Part shown: piece by piece, positions 24,574-33,070 of the stretch
Numbering within the stretch: the stretch's first letter is position 1
How the letters are laid out: each line of letters begins with the position of its first letter
NCBI GenBank assembly: GCA_038235275.1
Contig: JBBSUC010000008.1
Span: forward strand, 70,160 to 134,159
Length of the DNA: 64,000 bases
Reading direction: 5' to 3'
From: Persicitalea sp038235275
GTDB lineage: Bacteria; Bacteroidota; Bacteroidia; Cytophagales; Spirosomataceae
Notes under the pieces: generated by a model
Seen by the model: only the letters and a program-made list of their open reading frames with translations
Databases searched by the model: none
Told to the model about the DNA's origin: nothing
Made by a program: the position numbers and the translations under genes

Positions 24574-25131
24574 ATGGGAAAATTCAGTGACTCAATTCAA
24601 ACCGCGCATAAAGAATTCATCGAGGATCAGCATATTTTTTTTGTGGCCACGGCTCCCCTCAGCGGTGACGGAAGAGTAAATCTATCGCCCAAGGGTTTAG
24701 ACTGTTTTCGGGTATTGGATGATAACCGGGTAGCGTATATGGATTTAATCAGCAGTGGGAATGAAACATCAGCGCATACGCTCGAAAACGGGCGGATCAC
24801 GTTTATGTTCTGTTCTTTTACCGCTAAGCCTAACATTCTGAGATTGTACGGCAAAGGATTTACCGTACTGCCTGACTCCGACGCCTGGGATTTATACGCG
24901 CAGGACTTCCCAATTTATGCAAGTACCCGGCAGATTATCGTGGCCGAGATTGATCTGGTTCAAACCTCCTGTGGCTTTGGGGTTCCGACGTTTGAGTATG
25001 TCGGGGAACGCGGCATCCATTTTGAATGGGCAGAAAAACAGGGCGCCGAAGGGCTAATTAAATACATGAAAGCGAAGAATTTAAAAAGCCTCGATTCCTT
25101 GCCGACCAATCTTGGTTTGCAGTTTTCATAG
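24574..25131 (+). CDS. Pyridoxamine 5'-phosphate oxidase family protein
   Basis: Split-barrel flavin-binding protein, probably FMN or F420-type oxidoreductase-like; substrate unknown. The 185-residue chain begins FSDSIQTAHKEFIEDQHIFF, continues VATAPLSGDGRVNLSPKGLD, RVAYMDLISSGNETSAHTLE, MFCSFTAKPNILRLYGKG (conserved positions of this subfamily) and ends in a C-terminal helix-rich segment YMKAKNLKSLDSLPTNLG. Length and sequence match a widely distributed uncharacterised subgroup, not PdxH itself. Confidence 0.9.
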   Translation: MGKFSDSIQTAHKEFIEDQHIFFVATAPLSGDGRVNLSPKGLDCFRVLDDNRVAYMDLISSGNETSAHTLENGRITFMFCSFTAKPNILRLYGKGFTVLPDSDAWDLYAQDFPIYASTRQIIVAEIDLVQTSCGFGVPTFEYVGERGIHFEWAEKQGAEGLIKYMKAKNLKSLDSLPTNLGLQFS

Positions 25132-25241
25132 TTTCCCACCCCAGTTCCCTGTTATGGGTTCCAACAAATCGCGGTTCAGGTAATATTGCTCAATACCAAT
25201 ATATTAAATAGCTCAAATCAAAAAACTTAACCTACGGAAAC

Positions 25242-26567
25242 ATGAATAAAAGAGATTTTATAAAAAATGTAGCAGCGATGTCTTCGCTTACCCTATTGTC
25301 CGCTGAATCATGGGCTTTTTCCGCGGATAAACGTTTAAGAACCGCTCATATTGGCTTGGGGGGAATGGGGCAGTCAGACCTGGCGTCCATTTCATCACAC
25401 GCTAATGTAGATGTCGTAGCCTTGTGCGATGTCGATTCCGAAGTATTAGCGAAAGTAAAATCAAAATTCCCCAATGCAAAAACGTACAAGGATTATCGGG
25501 TGATGCTCAAAGAAATGAGTGGCGAAATCGATGCCGTTATCGTGTCGACTCCCGATCATACCCATGCTCCAGCCTCCATAATGGCCATGGAAATGAACAA
25601 ACCCGTTTATTGTCAAAAACCGCTTACCCATTATGTGGAAGAAGCCAGGGCGATGGATAAAATGGCCAAAGCCAAAAAGCTGGTGACCCAAATGGGGATT
25701 CAGGTGCATTCTTTTTATGATTACAAACTGGCTACTCTGTTAATCCAGGACGGAATCATCGGAAAAGTACATACCGTAAGAGCGTGGTCGCCCAAAAACT
25801 GGGGATATAATGGCCCGATTCCTACCAGTGGCGATCCGGTGCCCGATAATTTAGACTGGGATTTGTGGCTGGGAACTTCCGCCGAAAGACCTTACAAAGA
25901 GGGTTTTTACCATCCCGGTAACTGGCGCAAGCTCGTCGATTATGGTTGCGCCACCCTGGGAGATATGGGGGTGCATATTTTCGATACGCCGTACAATGCT
26001 TTGCAACTGGATGTACCCCGCACTATTACGACGAATTGTAGAAAACCAAACGGATTTGGCTATCCCGAAAAGAACATGGTCACCTATGAATTTCCCGGAA
26101 CAAAATACACCGCCGATACGCTGAAATGGGTATGGTATGACGGGGAAGGAGCGGATAAACAACGGGAGGATTTGATGTTGCCGGAAGGAGCAGATCTGCA
26201 TTCCCAGGGAGCCATGTTCATCGGCGAAAAAGGGAGATTGTACCTGCCCCATTTCCAGGTGACACCCAAATTAATTGTCGATGGGAGTTATAAAGACATT
26301 GACATATCCCGTTTCAAATCAAGTTTATCAGCTAACGAGAATATTCCAGAAGGCCAAAGACATTACCATGAGTTTGTGGACGCCTGTTTGGGAACGGGCA
26401 AAACCAGTGCTCCATTTTCTTACGCTTCCCGCCTCACCGAAACCATTTTGCTGGGCGTCATTGCCGGACGCTTCCCTAATAAAACATTACATTGGGACGC
26501 AAAGAAAGCGCAGTTTGCCGAAGAAGAAGCCAACCAATACTTGGGTGGTATGTATCGGGAATTTTAG
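25242..26567 (+). CDS. Gfo/Idh/MocA family oxidoreductase, exported
   Basis: NAD(P)-dependent dehydrogenase of sugar-type substrates. The 441 residues start with an export signal (NKRDFIKNVAAMSSLTLLSA; KR in place of a full twin arginine), then the Rossmann motif TAHIGLGGMGQSDLASI, VVALCDVDSEVL, VIVSTPDHTHAPASIMAMEM, PVYCQKPLTHYVEEARAM and the C-terminal alpha/beta domain with PGNWRKLVDYGCATLGDMGVH. These are hallmarks of the large Bacteroidota group of exported Gfo/Idh enzymes with bound NAD, which often cleave or modify glycosides. Single-gene unit. Confidence 0.92.
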   Translation: MNKRDFIKNVAAMSSLTLLSAESWAFSADKRLRTAHIGLGGMGQSDLASISSHANVDVVALCDVDSEVLAKVKSKFPNAKTYKDYRVMLKEMSGEIDAVIVSTPDHTHAPASIMAMEMNKPVYCQKPLTHYVEEARAMDKMAKAKKLVTQMGIQVHSFYDYKLATLLIQDGIIGKVHTVRAWSPKNWGYNGPIPTSGDPVPDNLDWDLWLGTSAERPYKEGFYHPGNWRKLVDYGCATLGDMGVHIFDTPYNALQLDVPRTITTNCRKPNGFGYPEKNMVTYEFPGTKYTADTLKWVWYDGEGADKQREDLMLPEGADLHSQGAMFIGEKGRLYLPHFQVTPKLIVDGSYKDIDISRFKSSLSANENIPEGQRHYHEFVDACLGTGKTSAPFSYASRLTETILLGVIAGRFPNKTLHWDAKKAQFAEEEANQYLGGMYREF

Positions 26568-26662
26568 ACTGATGCTGCCGTTATACCTCATTACTTTTAA
26601 AAGATCTCAGAACTATAATAAGTGGAAATTAAAGTTCAAAATACCAACAATCCTACCAGACT

Positions 26663-26863
26663 GTGATTTCCTTTCAAGAGTACCTGGCAAAAAAAAATAT
26701 AGCTGAAGAAAAGTTTCGCGCAGGAGAGTCGGATCTTTTTCGGGAATGGGAGCAGCTATTTTCAGAAATTCACCCTGATAGCTTTACGGCCCAGAAGAAG
26801 TTTTTGATCAATGATATTCGGCGGCGATTTATCCTAAATGATTATTCGGCGTCAAAAATCTGA
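26663..26863 (+). CDS. Small conserved protein, function unknown
   Basis: A 66-residue reading frame starting with GTG (MISFQEYLAKKNIAEEKFRA) with plausible coding character: charged helical sequence, EWEQLFSEIHPDSFTAQKKF and a C-terminal LINDIRRRFILN. I recall similar short HPDSFTxQKKFLIN proteins in Bacteroidota near recombination or membrane genes, but cannot name a family. No signal or membrane segment. It ends 6 bp before the stop of the convergent AddB-like gene. The GTG start is preceded by no ATG in frame at a fitting distance. Confidence 0.6.
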   Translation: MISFQEYLAKKNIAEEKFRAGESDLFREWEQLFSEIHPDSFTAQKKFLINDIRRRFILNDYSASKI

Positions 26864-26869
26864 ACAGTG

Positions 26870-29785
26870 TTACCGCGCACAAATTCCCTTAAAATCGCAG
26901 TACTCGCAGACTTTTACGTCGCTGGTTTGCACGAAGGGTGAATTAGGATTCAACAATTCAGAAATAATCTCCCGCAACAGAGCTTCCGATTCGGCGATGA
27001 AAGTTTGTGGATCATCGGTTTCGGTAATTTCCAGCTGATTTTCAAAAATCTTCGTCGGCTCGCGGAAAGAGTAGAAGCCGGATTGAACGCGACTGTCAGC
27101 TATACGGTAGGTTTGTTCACCGAGGGTAAGGCCTTCGGGCATAGCGAGGTTTTTATAGACTAAGTACTTATAAAACCAAAGCTGCCGCGCGTAGCCCGCT
27201 TTCAGGTCGGCGGAGGAGCGTAACTTTTCCTTACGCTGTGGGATCGTGCTGCGACTTTCTGCGTTCATCTCCACGCTGCCCGTCTTGTAATCCATCACGA
27301 AGAGTTTGTTCTGCTCGTCGCGCTCGACGCGGTCGATTTTGCCGCCGAGTTGCACCTTCACGGCTCGTCCGTGAATTTCCATCGTGAGTTCGGTGGTAAG
27401 TTTCTGCTCGGCGGCGACGATGCTACGGCGTTCTCCGCTCTGCATTTGGTGGGCCAGGAAGGCCAAAATCTGCTGCTCGCCAACCTGATAATAAATTCGG
27501 TTCAGCCCCATGTCGGTGATGAAGCCCTGGAACAACTCCCGGAATTTGTCCGAAAGTACCTGCTTTATTTCGTCTTCGGTCGGGTCGTTGTCTTTGAGGA
27601 AAAACCGCTGATCCAATTCTTCCAGCGAGGCGTGCAGCCAGGTGCCGATCTTGTCCATGCCCAGTTCTTCCTCGATTTCTTCCTTGTCTTGTACGCCCAC
27701 GATGCGGCTTAAATAAAACCGCATCGAACAACGAATCAGGTCATTGACGTGCGTAGGATACAAGCCCTTCTCACCCAAATAGGTACGAATGCTCGCCAAC
27801 ATCGCTTCGTCTTTGGGTACTTCCTGGGCCAAGGTTTGGGACGGAATTTCTTCAAACTCCACCATCTTGTTTTCCAGCCGGATACGCGGGTTGTACTCCG
27901 TCAGCTCGTACTCGATTTGCTGGATGAAGCGACTTTTTTCACCGCCGCCCAGTGCGTCGTTGGTACTGACGTACAGCAAGTGGACTTCCTTGGCACGTTG
28001 CAGCAGACGGTAAAAATGGTACGACATCACGGCTTCCTGGTGCAGGTGGGTGGGCAGGCCCACCTCGCGGGCGATGTCGAACGGAATGAGCGAATTCTGC
28101 CGCTTGGCCTGGGGCAAAGTACCCTCGTTCAGCGATAAAATAATGATGCGCTCGAAGTCCAGCGCTCTGGTTTCCAACATTCCCAGAATCTGCAAATCGC
28201 TGACGGGCTCACCGCTGAACGGGATGCGGGTATTGCGGATCAAGTCGTACAAAAACGAACGCAGTGTGTATAACCCCAACGGCTCGGGACGGTCGGCTAT
28301 GGTTTGCTCGAATTGTTTGAGGAGCGTGTAGAACAGGTACAAGTACTCCGTTTCCAGTGCGTTCTTGTAGTCTTTATACACCTCCCGCAATAAGTCAATC
28401 AGGTCGTAAAAGGATTGGATGATCTGCGTCGAGTCGTCTTTTTTCCAATGCGTGAAAAGCGTTTTGAACAAATCGTGGCCGTCGCTGATTTCCATCAACT
28501 CACTGGTACTTAAAAACACGCGGTTGTTAACGTTGATTTCCCGCAGGGTTTTCTGAATAATCGTCAACTCATCCGAATCAGAATGCTGCACCATTGGTTG
28601 TCGCAGCACGATTTGCTCGTAATGACGAATGAACGGGTGGTTGAGTACTTTGCTGATCGACTTGTGGTTGAACTTCGGAATCTTGCCTGACTTAGACTTG
28701 AATTCCGCCACGTTCATTTGCAGCTCGAAGACGCTGTCGATGAGCGTGTAAAGCATCGAACCCCGCAGCGAAAGCCCCATCGTGATATTAAAATCCTTTA
28801 CGTCCTCGTCCAGCGAGTAAAGCATCGGCAGCAGCAGGTTCTCATCGGCCAAAACGATGGCCGTCGGGATGGGCTGCTCGGGATGATCGTTTCGGAGCAT
28901 TTCGGCGTACAAAGCTCCGGCGACTTTGGTTTGCAGCGTCCCGTTGGGAACGCCGTATACCGTGACTTTTTTTTCGTCGGCCAACAGGTGATCGTGCGTC
29001 CAGTTCCAAGGGCCAAATTCCAGGTTCCGTTTGTATTCCCGCAAACTCGTCCCCGCCTCCAAGTCCGGGTTTTCGGACATATAATACTTATCCGCATCCC
29101 ATAGCACTTCCGCCTTGTTGGATTTGCGAAGCTTCTTGATAATGATTTTCTCGGATTCCGTAAAGGCATTGAAGCCCACGAAATACACCCGCTCGAAAGG
29201 TGTCCGGTTCAGTAGCAGTTCATCCACATTCTCAGCCACGTGGCGGTAAGCCATGCCCCGATACGCTTTGCCTTTTTGGGTGAGTCTCTCTCGAAAAGAG
29301 CCGTAAACCAGTTTGATATTTTCAAAAAGACTGAAATAATTCTTGGTACCCGCGCTGTCGCCTAGGCTGCGTCCCGGCGGCAGTGCCGCCTCCCAGCGCT
29401 CGACGGCTTTGGCTTCGGTGAGGTAGTCGAATAGGTAGTCCGTTTTGATCAAATACTGGTCGATGCGGTCCAAATCGCCCAGCAACACCGACGCCCAGCC
29501 CATGAAGCGATCGAACTGAATGTTGGGGTCGATTTCCTTGAAAGTCTCGTACAACTCGAACAGCAAACTCACCGAATCGGCCACTTCGAGCGTACTCACG
29601 CTCTCCACAAAATCCTCGATGGCCTGCACCTCCGGGCTGATGATGGGTCGTTTGGTAGCATTGGCCAATTCCTGTTTCACAAAAAAAGCCGCCCGCCGCG
29701 TCGGCACGACGATGGCAATTTTTTCAAGGTCGCCCTCGTGGGCTGTCAGAATGTGTCCGGCTACTTTTCTTAGGAAAGTTTTCAT
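26870..29785 (-). CDS. AddB/RexB-like PD-(D/E)XK nuclease with helicase-like N-domain
   Basis: Probable subunit of an AddAB-type helicase-nuclease for double-strand break repair. The 971-residue protein begins with an inactivated-helicase-like region (IAIVVPTRRAAFFVKQELAN, lacking a Walker A motif) and ends in a RecB-type nuclease: HASLEELDQRF, LGGKIDRVERDEQNKLFVMD with DYKTG (Asp-x-Lys), and QLWFYKYLVY. A cysteine before the domain (LIRCSMRFYLSRI) and CEYCDFKGICAR at the end match the four-cysteine 4Fe-4S clasp of AddB. No AddA helicase gene is adjacent. A large inverted repeat lies just upstream of its start. Confidence 0.87.
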   Translation of the reverse strand: MKTFLRKVAGHILTAHEGDLEKIAIVVPTRRAAFFVKQELANATKRPIISPEVQAIEDFVESVSTLEVADSVSLLFELYETFKEIDPNIQFDRFMGWASVLLGDLDRIDQYLIKTDYLFDYLTEAKAVERWEAALPPGRSLGDSAGTKNYFSLFENIKLVYGSFRERLTQKGKAYRGMAYRHVAENVDELLLNRTPFERVYFVGFNAFTESEKIIIKKLRKSNKAEVLWDADKYYMSENPDLEAGTSLREYKRNLEFGPWNWTHDHLLADEKKVTVYGVPNGTLQTKVAGALYAEMLRNDHPEQPIPTAIVLADENLLLPMLYSLDEDVKDFNITMGLSLRGSMLYTLIDSVFELQMNVAEFKSKSGKIPKFNHKSISKVLNHPFIRHYEQIVLRQPMVQHSDSDELTIIQKTLREINVNNRVFLSTSELMEISDGHDLFKTLFTHWKKDDSTQIIQSFYDLIDLLREVYKDYKNALETEYLYLFYTLLKQFEQTIADRPEPLGLYTLRSFLYDLIRNTRIPFSGEPVSDLQILGMLETRALDFERIIILSLNEGTLPQAKRQNSLIPFDIAREVGLPTHLHQEAVMSYHFYRLLQRAKEVHLLYVSTNDALGGGEKSRFIQQIEYELTEYNPRIRLENKMVEFEEIPSQTLAQEVPKDEAMLASIRTYLGEKGLYPTHVNDLIRCSMRFYLSRIVGVQDKEEIEEELGMDKIGTWLHASLEELDQRFFLKDNDPTEDEIKQVLSDKFRELFQGFITDMGLNRIYYQVGEQQILAFLAHQMQSGERRSIVAAEQKLTTELTMEIHGRAVKVQLGGKIDRVERDEQNKLFVMDYKTGSVEMNAESRSTIPQRKEKLRSSADLKAGYARQLWFYKYLVYKNLAMPEGLTLGEQTYRIADSRVQSGFYSFREPTKIFENQLEITETDDPQTFIAESEALLREIISELLNPNSPFVQTSDVKVCEYCDFKGICAR

Positions 29786-29793
29786 TTTTTTTA

Positions 29794-29906
29794 AAGTACC
29801 TGAGTGCCAAAGTACCTAAGTACCTGGAAAAAATCTGTGTAAAACTTCGCTTAATTGTACAACCGAAAAAACTAAGGTACTCGGGTACTCTGGCACTCAG
29901 GTACTC
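29794..29906. repeat. Large inverted repeat built from iterated AGTACC words
   Basis: Arms 29794-29827 and 29873-29906 are complementary over about 28 of 34 positions, including the perfect 14-mer GTACCTGAGTGCCA. Each arm contains several AGTACC(T) words in tandem (AAGTACCTGAGTGCCAAAGT is the start of the left arm). The 45-nt loop is AT-rich. It fills the gap between the AddB-like gene's start and the porin's stop, so a long RNA hairpin would form in read-through from the porin gene. Confidence 0.85.
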
Positions 29907-29909
29907 CCC

Positions 29910-31880
29910 TCAATCAAACAACGGCCAAAAAACCCCAAAGCTAAATGTTCGCTGTAAGCCCAGGTACCTCGGGGTGACGTAATAGCCCGCGACGCCAAGG
30001 CCCTGGTTAATGTGTGACATTTTTAATAAAATCCTTACCCGATTGATGCGCAGCGTGGCGAAGGCGTCGGCCACGGCGTAGCGATCGACCAGAAAATTAT
30101 TTTGTAAGTGGAATTGCTGGGTCAAGGGCATGTAGGCATCGGCCAGGTAGGAGGAGCGGTAGTGCGCCGACACGCCCAACTGCACATAAAGCACCTTGGC
30201 GTAAATTAAATCATAGGTTAGCTCCCCCGATAGGAATAAAGCCGGAATGCGGATAATGTCGGTATTGGAATTGACGGTGTAATAGCCCTCGCCCCTGATA
30301 TTAAATTTCTTTTTCTGCCAGGAAATTTTGGCTCCGATTCTCAGTAAACTAAACGAACCCGAAAACTGCCGGGCCACGGCGGCGGTATCGTAATAAACGT
30401 AGTTGCTTACCAGGTGGTATTGCAACTGCGGCTCGAAGTTCAGGGTTTTGGTTTTGATGGGCAGCGAGCCATAAATCGTATTGGCACCCGTCAGATTGAA
30501 GCTATTGTCCCAACGCAGGTGGTTGCTTTCGTAGCGCTGCATCAGCATGTCGGGTGTCCAGAAGGCGGTTTGGTAGCCCGCCACGAACCAACGCGTCGAG
30601 AGTTCGCCGCGCAGCAGGAAGTCACGGCCCAGCAGGTGCTGCCCTTCGGCGATGAGGTGCTGGGATGAATCTTTAAGATAGTAGCTGAGCCACAGGCCAA
30701 TGATATTTTCAAAGCGCACATTTCGGTAGCTGGCGCTTGTCGAATCCGAGCTGTTGTACGTTCCTCTGACACGGTAAATTCTTGGTCGGTAATAGGCGCG
30801 ATAGTTGAAGCCGGAGAAGGTGCCCTTGATGCCCAGTTTGGTATCGATCAAGCGATAATCGACTGCCTGGTGCGTTTGGGTAGAGTCGTACAGGACATTT
30901 CGGTATACATTATTATCTAGTCCCGCCTGAATATTGGGGTCATCGTAGCGGTCTTTGATTCCAGTGTACTCCCCTTGTTGAAAAAGCTGGAAGCCATTGG
31001 CAAGGCGATACTGCTGATAGACGTGAAAAACATGCCGCCGCTCCCAAGAGCGGGCGTTGTCGTTCAACCGGGCCGGGCCGTCGTACACATAGCCTTTCTT
31101 GCTGGTGTCCGCCGTATCGCTCACCGTCTCTAAGCCGCCCTGTTCTCGCACGTTGTGGTTGAGGTGGCGGTAGTGGGCCAGTATCGTGTACTTCTTATCT
31201 TTGGAAAAATAGCTCGTTTGGGCCAGGAAATTCCAATTTTGGCCCAGAATTTCCTCTGACTTTGTGGTGCTGAATGCGCCATACTGCTTGATAGAAGTGA
31301 ACCGCTGCACCCGGAAGCCCACATTGAGGCGGGATGTGATATTCTGGTTCAGGCCAAAACGAAGGATGTTGCGCCCCCTTCCGCCCGAAACAAAGGTCAT
31401 CTCCGTGAGCGGTGAGCGCGTGTCGAAGTACTTGACCTCGCCATCCTGTACAGCGTAAGGATCGTAAGCCCGGAAGCCCAGTTGGGCACCGACGCTTTGG
31501 TGGGGCTGGTAAAAAGTATTGCGCGTAGCGGTGCCATAGTTGCCCAAATCCACTAAGTGTCCCCAACTTTGGTCCACAAAAGTCCAGCGGTGAATGCCCG
31601 TTAGGGAGGTGTCGAGCTGGTAGCGGGTCGAATCGCGATTATTTAAGATATCGTCCTCGAAAAAGTGCAGGGCGGTAGTCGGCCCATAAATATTTTGGGT
31701 GCTATCGTCTAACACGGGGCCGCCCTGGGCGCCGCCACCTCCCCCACCCTGCGTGGGGATGCCCTGGGGCAGGTTGATGCCACCAGGGCGGATCTGGGCT
31801 TCAACTTGTCGGTTGTTCAAAAAGCCGATTATGAGAAGAAATCCCACCAGCGCAAATTTGGGCGAAGGACTATGGGACAA
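29910..31880 (-). CDS. Putative outer-membrane porin
   Basis: Outer-membrane beta-barrel of the Bacteroidota 'putative porin' family; transported solute unknown. The mature part starts around QIRPGGINLPQGIPTQ followed by a Gly-rich stretch and DSTQNIYGPTTALHFFEDD, which is a conserved N-terminal block. The rest shows alternating amphipathic strands (YRPRIYRVRGTYNSS, LLRIGAKISWQKKKFNIRGE) and ends with an aromatic residue, YLGLQRTFSFGVFWPLFD. The start is uncertain: no ATG lies between the lpxK stop and the signal peptide; TTG at 31880 gives a signal sequence (KFALVGFLLIIGFLNN). A start farther upstream would overlap lpxK. Confidence 0.82.
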   Translation of the reverse strand: MSHSPSPKFALVGFLLIIGFLNNRQVEAQIRPGGINLPQGIPTQGGGGGGAQGGPVLDDSTQNIYGPTTALHFFEDDILNNRDSTRYQLDTSLTGIHRWTFVDQSWGHLVDLGNYGTATRNTFYQPHQSVGAQLGFRAYDPYAVQDGEVKYFDTRSPLTEMTFVSGGRGRNILRFGLNQNITSRLNVGFRVQRFTSIKQYGAFSTTKSEEILGQNWNFLAQTSYFSKDKKYTILAHYRHLNHNVREQGGLETVSDTADTSKKGYVYDGPARLNDNARSWERRHVFHVYQQYRLANGFQLFQQGEYTGIKDRYDDPNIQAGLDNNVYRNVLYDSTQTHQAVDYRLIDTKLGIKGTFSGFNYRAYYRPRIYRVRGTYNSSDSTSASYRNVRFENIIGLWLSYYLKDSSQHLIAEGQHLLGRDFLLRGELSTRWFVAGYQTAFWTPDMLMQRYESNHLRWDNSFNLTGANTIYGSLPIKTKTLNFEPQLQYHLVSNYVYYDTAAVARQFSGSFSLLRIGAKISWQKKKFNIRGEGYYTVNSNTDIIRIPALFLSGELTYDLIYAKVLYVQLGVSAHYRSSYLADAYMPLTQQFHLQNNFLVDRYAVADAFATLRINRVRILLKMSHINQGLGVAGYYVTPRYLGLQRTFSFGVFWPLFD

Positions 31881-31939
31881 AATCCAAGGCGCAGGGAATT
31901 CCAGCCTGATAAAAATCTGTACTATCAATTTCTTAAAAA

Positions 31940-33031
31940 TTAGGCGCCGAGCGGACGAGTTTTCAATGGCTTCACAATATGGGTTTGGAGCCATTCCTGG
32001 AAAGCTGGCGATTCTTCCCCAAAATCGACCAAAATCGGTAAATAGCAAAACAGATGGGTCTTGCCAAGTTCAGCCGCCAAAGGTCGCAATTTGACCCTAT
32101 CTTTCTCGGTCGTCAGGATCATTTGGTCGTTTTTTAGACTTTTTAACATTTCCACCACCTCCTTCTCGGTATAGTTATGGTGGTCGGGGAAGGTGAACGT
32201 TTTTGTTAAACTGAAGTTATCTCCCACGTATTCTTCCAAAGGGGCGGGTTGCGCGATCCCGCACACGAGTACGACGGACTGCGATGAAACTTCGGTATCG
32301 TCGAAGCCGCGCAGCTTCCCGTACCGAACGCTGGCGAAGAAGCAAGGCGTTCCCGGCGAAGCATAACGGTCTATTTGTCGCCTGATCTCCCCCTTTTTCT
32401 CCGCGTCCAAGTCAGGAGGACATTTAGTAGTGACGATAGCGTCTGCCCGCTTGGCACCGCTTCGATTTTCACGCAGTCGGCCACCGGGAAAAGGATCGTC
32501 TTGATAAAATGGTCGGTTAAAGTCATTCAATAAAATGGCCAGATCAGGTCGCAAAGCGCGGTGTTGAAAAGCATCGTCCAGCAGCAGTAGAGCATGGGCC
32601 GGAAAATACTCGTGCAATAGATTTGCGCCCTCTACCCTACTTTCGCAAACAGCTACCGGGATTTTTTGGCCAAATTTTTGATAATATTGCAGCGGCTCGT
32701 CGCCGATTTCCGCCGCACTGCTGTCAGGAGTCGCCAACACAAATCCCTGGCTTTGGCGTCCGTAGCCTCTACTCAACGTTACAATCTGATTCTCTACCTG
32801 TAAGGACCGAATCAGGTATTCGATTATCGGCGTTTTTCCGGTGCCGCCGACCGTCAGGTTGCCCACCACTACTGAAAATTGTTTTGTAGAAAACGATCTC
32901 AGTATTTGGCTGTCGTATAGTCGGTTGCGAACAATTGTAACTAAGCCGTATAGCCAGGAAAAAGGTTTTAGCAAAATTTGGCTCAGGTTCTGTTCGCTCA
33001 ATCGTAGTACGCTTGGCCCATTATTTTTCAT
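31940..33031 (-). CDS. lpxK: Tetraacyldisaccharide 4'-kinase
   Basis: Phosphorylates the 4' position of the lipid A precursor at the inner membrane. The 363-residue form (start MKNNGPSVLRLSEQ) has the N-terminal LLKPFSWLYGLVTIVRNRLY, the P-loop VVGNLTVGGTGKTPIIEYL, LSRGYGRQSQG, GDEPLQYYQKFG, LLLDDAFQHRALRPDLAILL (DDxFQH motif) and TFPDHHNYTEKEV. All LpxK hallmarks are present. The frame extends 53 codons upstream into the menC region; the ATG at 33031 matches the family start and leaves a 39-bp divergent gap to menC. Confidence 0.95.
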   Translation of the reverse strand: MKNNGPSVLRLSEQNLSQILLKPFSWLYGLVTIVRNRLYDSQILRSFSTKQFSVVVGNLTVGGTGKTPIIEYLIRSLQVENQIVTLSRGYGRQSQGFVLATPDSSAAEIGDEPLQYYQKFGQKIPVAVCESRVEGANLLHEYFPAHALLLLDDAFQHRALRPDLAILLNDFNRPFYQDDPFPGGRLRENRSGAKRADAIVTTKCPPDLDAEKKGEIRRQIDRYASPGTPCFFASVRYGKLRGFDDTEVSSQSVVLVCGIAQPAPLEEYVGDNFSLTKTFTFPDHHNYTEKEVVEMLKSLKNDQMILTTEKDRVKLRPLAAELGKTHLFCYLPILVDFGEESPAFQEWLQTHIVKPLKTRPLGA

Positions 33032-33070
33032 ATACTTGTTCTCGTTTTTAAAATCTGACACAATCAATTC

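Noticed and set aside
24375..24590. 71-residue frame across the direct repeats
   Set aside because: Spans the duplicated 19-mer and ends in the next gene's start; no resemblance to a protein family.
26275..26706. 143-residue frame overlapping the Gfo/Idh gene end
   Set aside because: Out of frame with a well-supported enzyme and crosses into the next gap.
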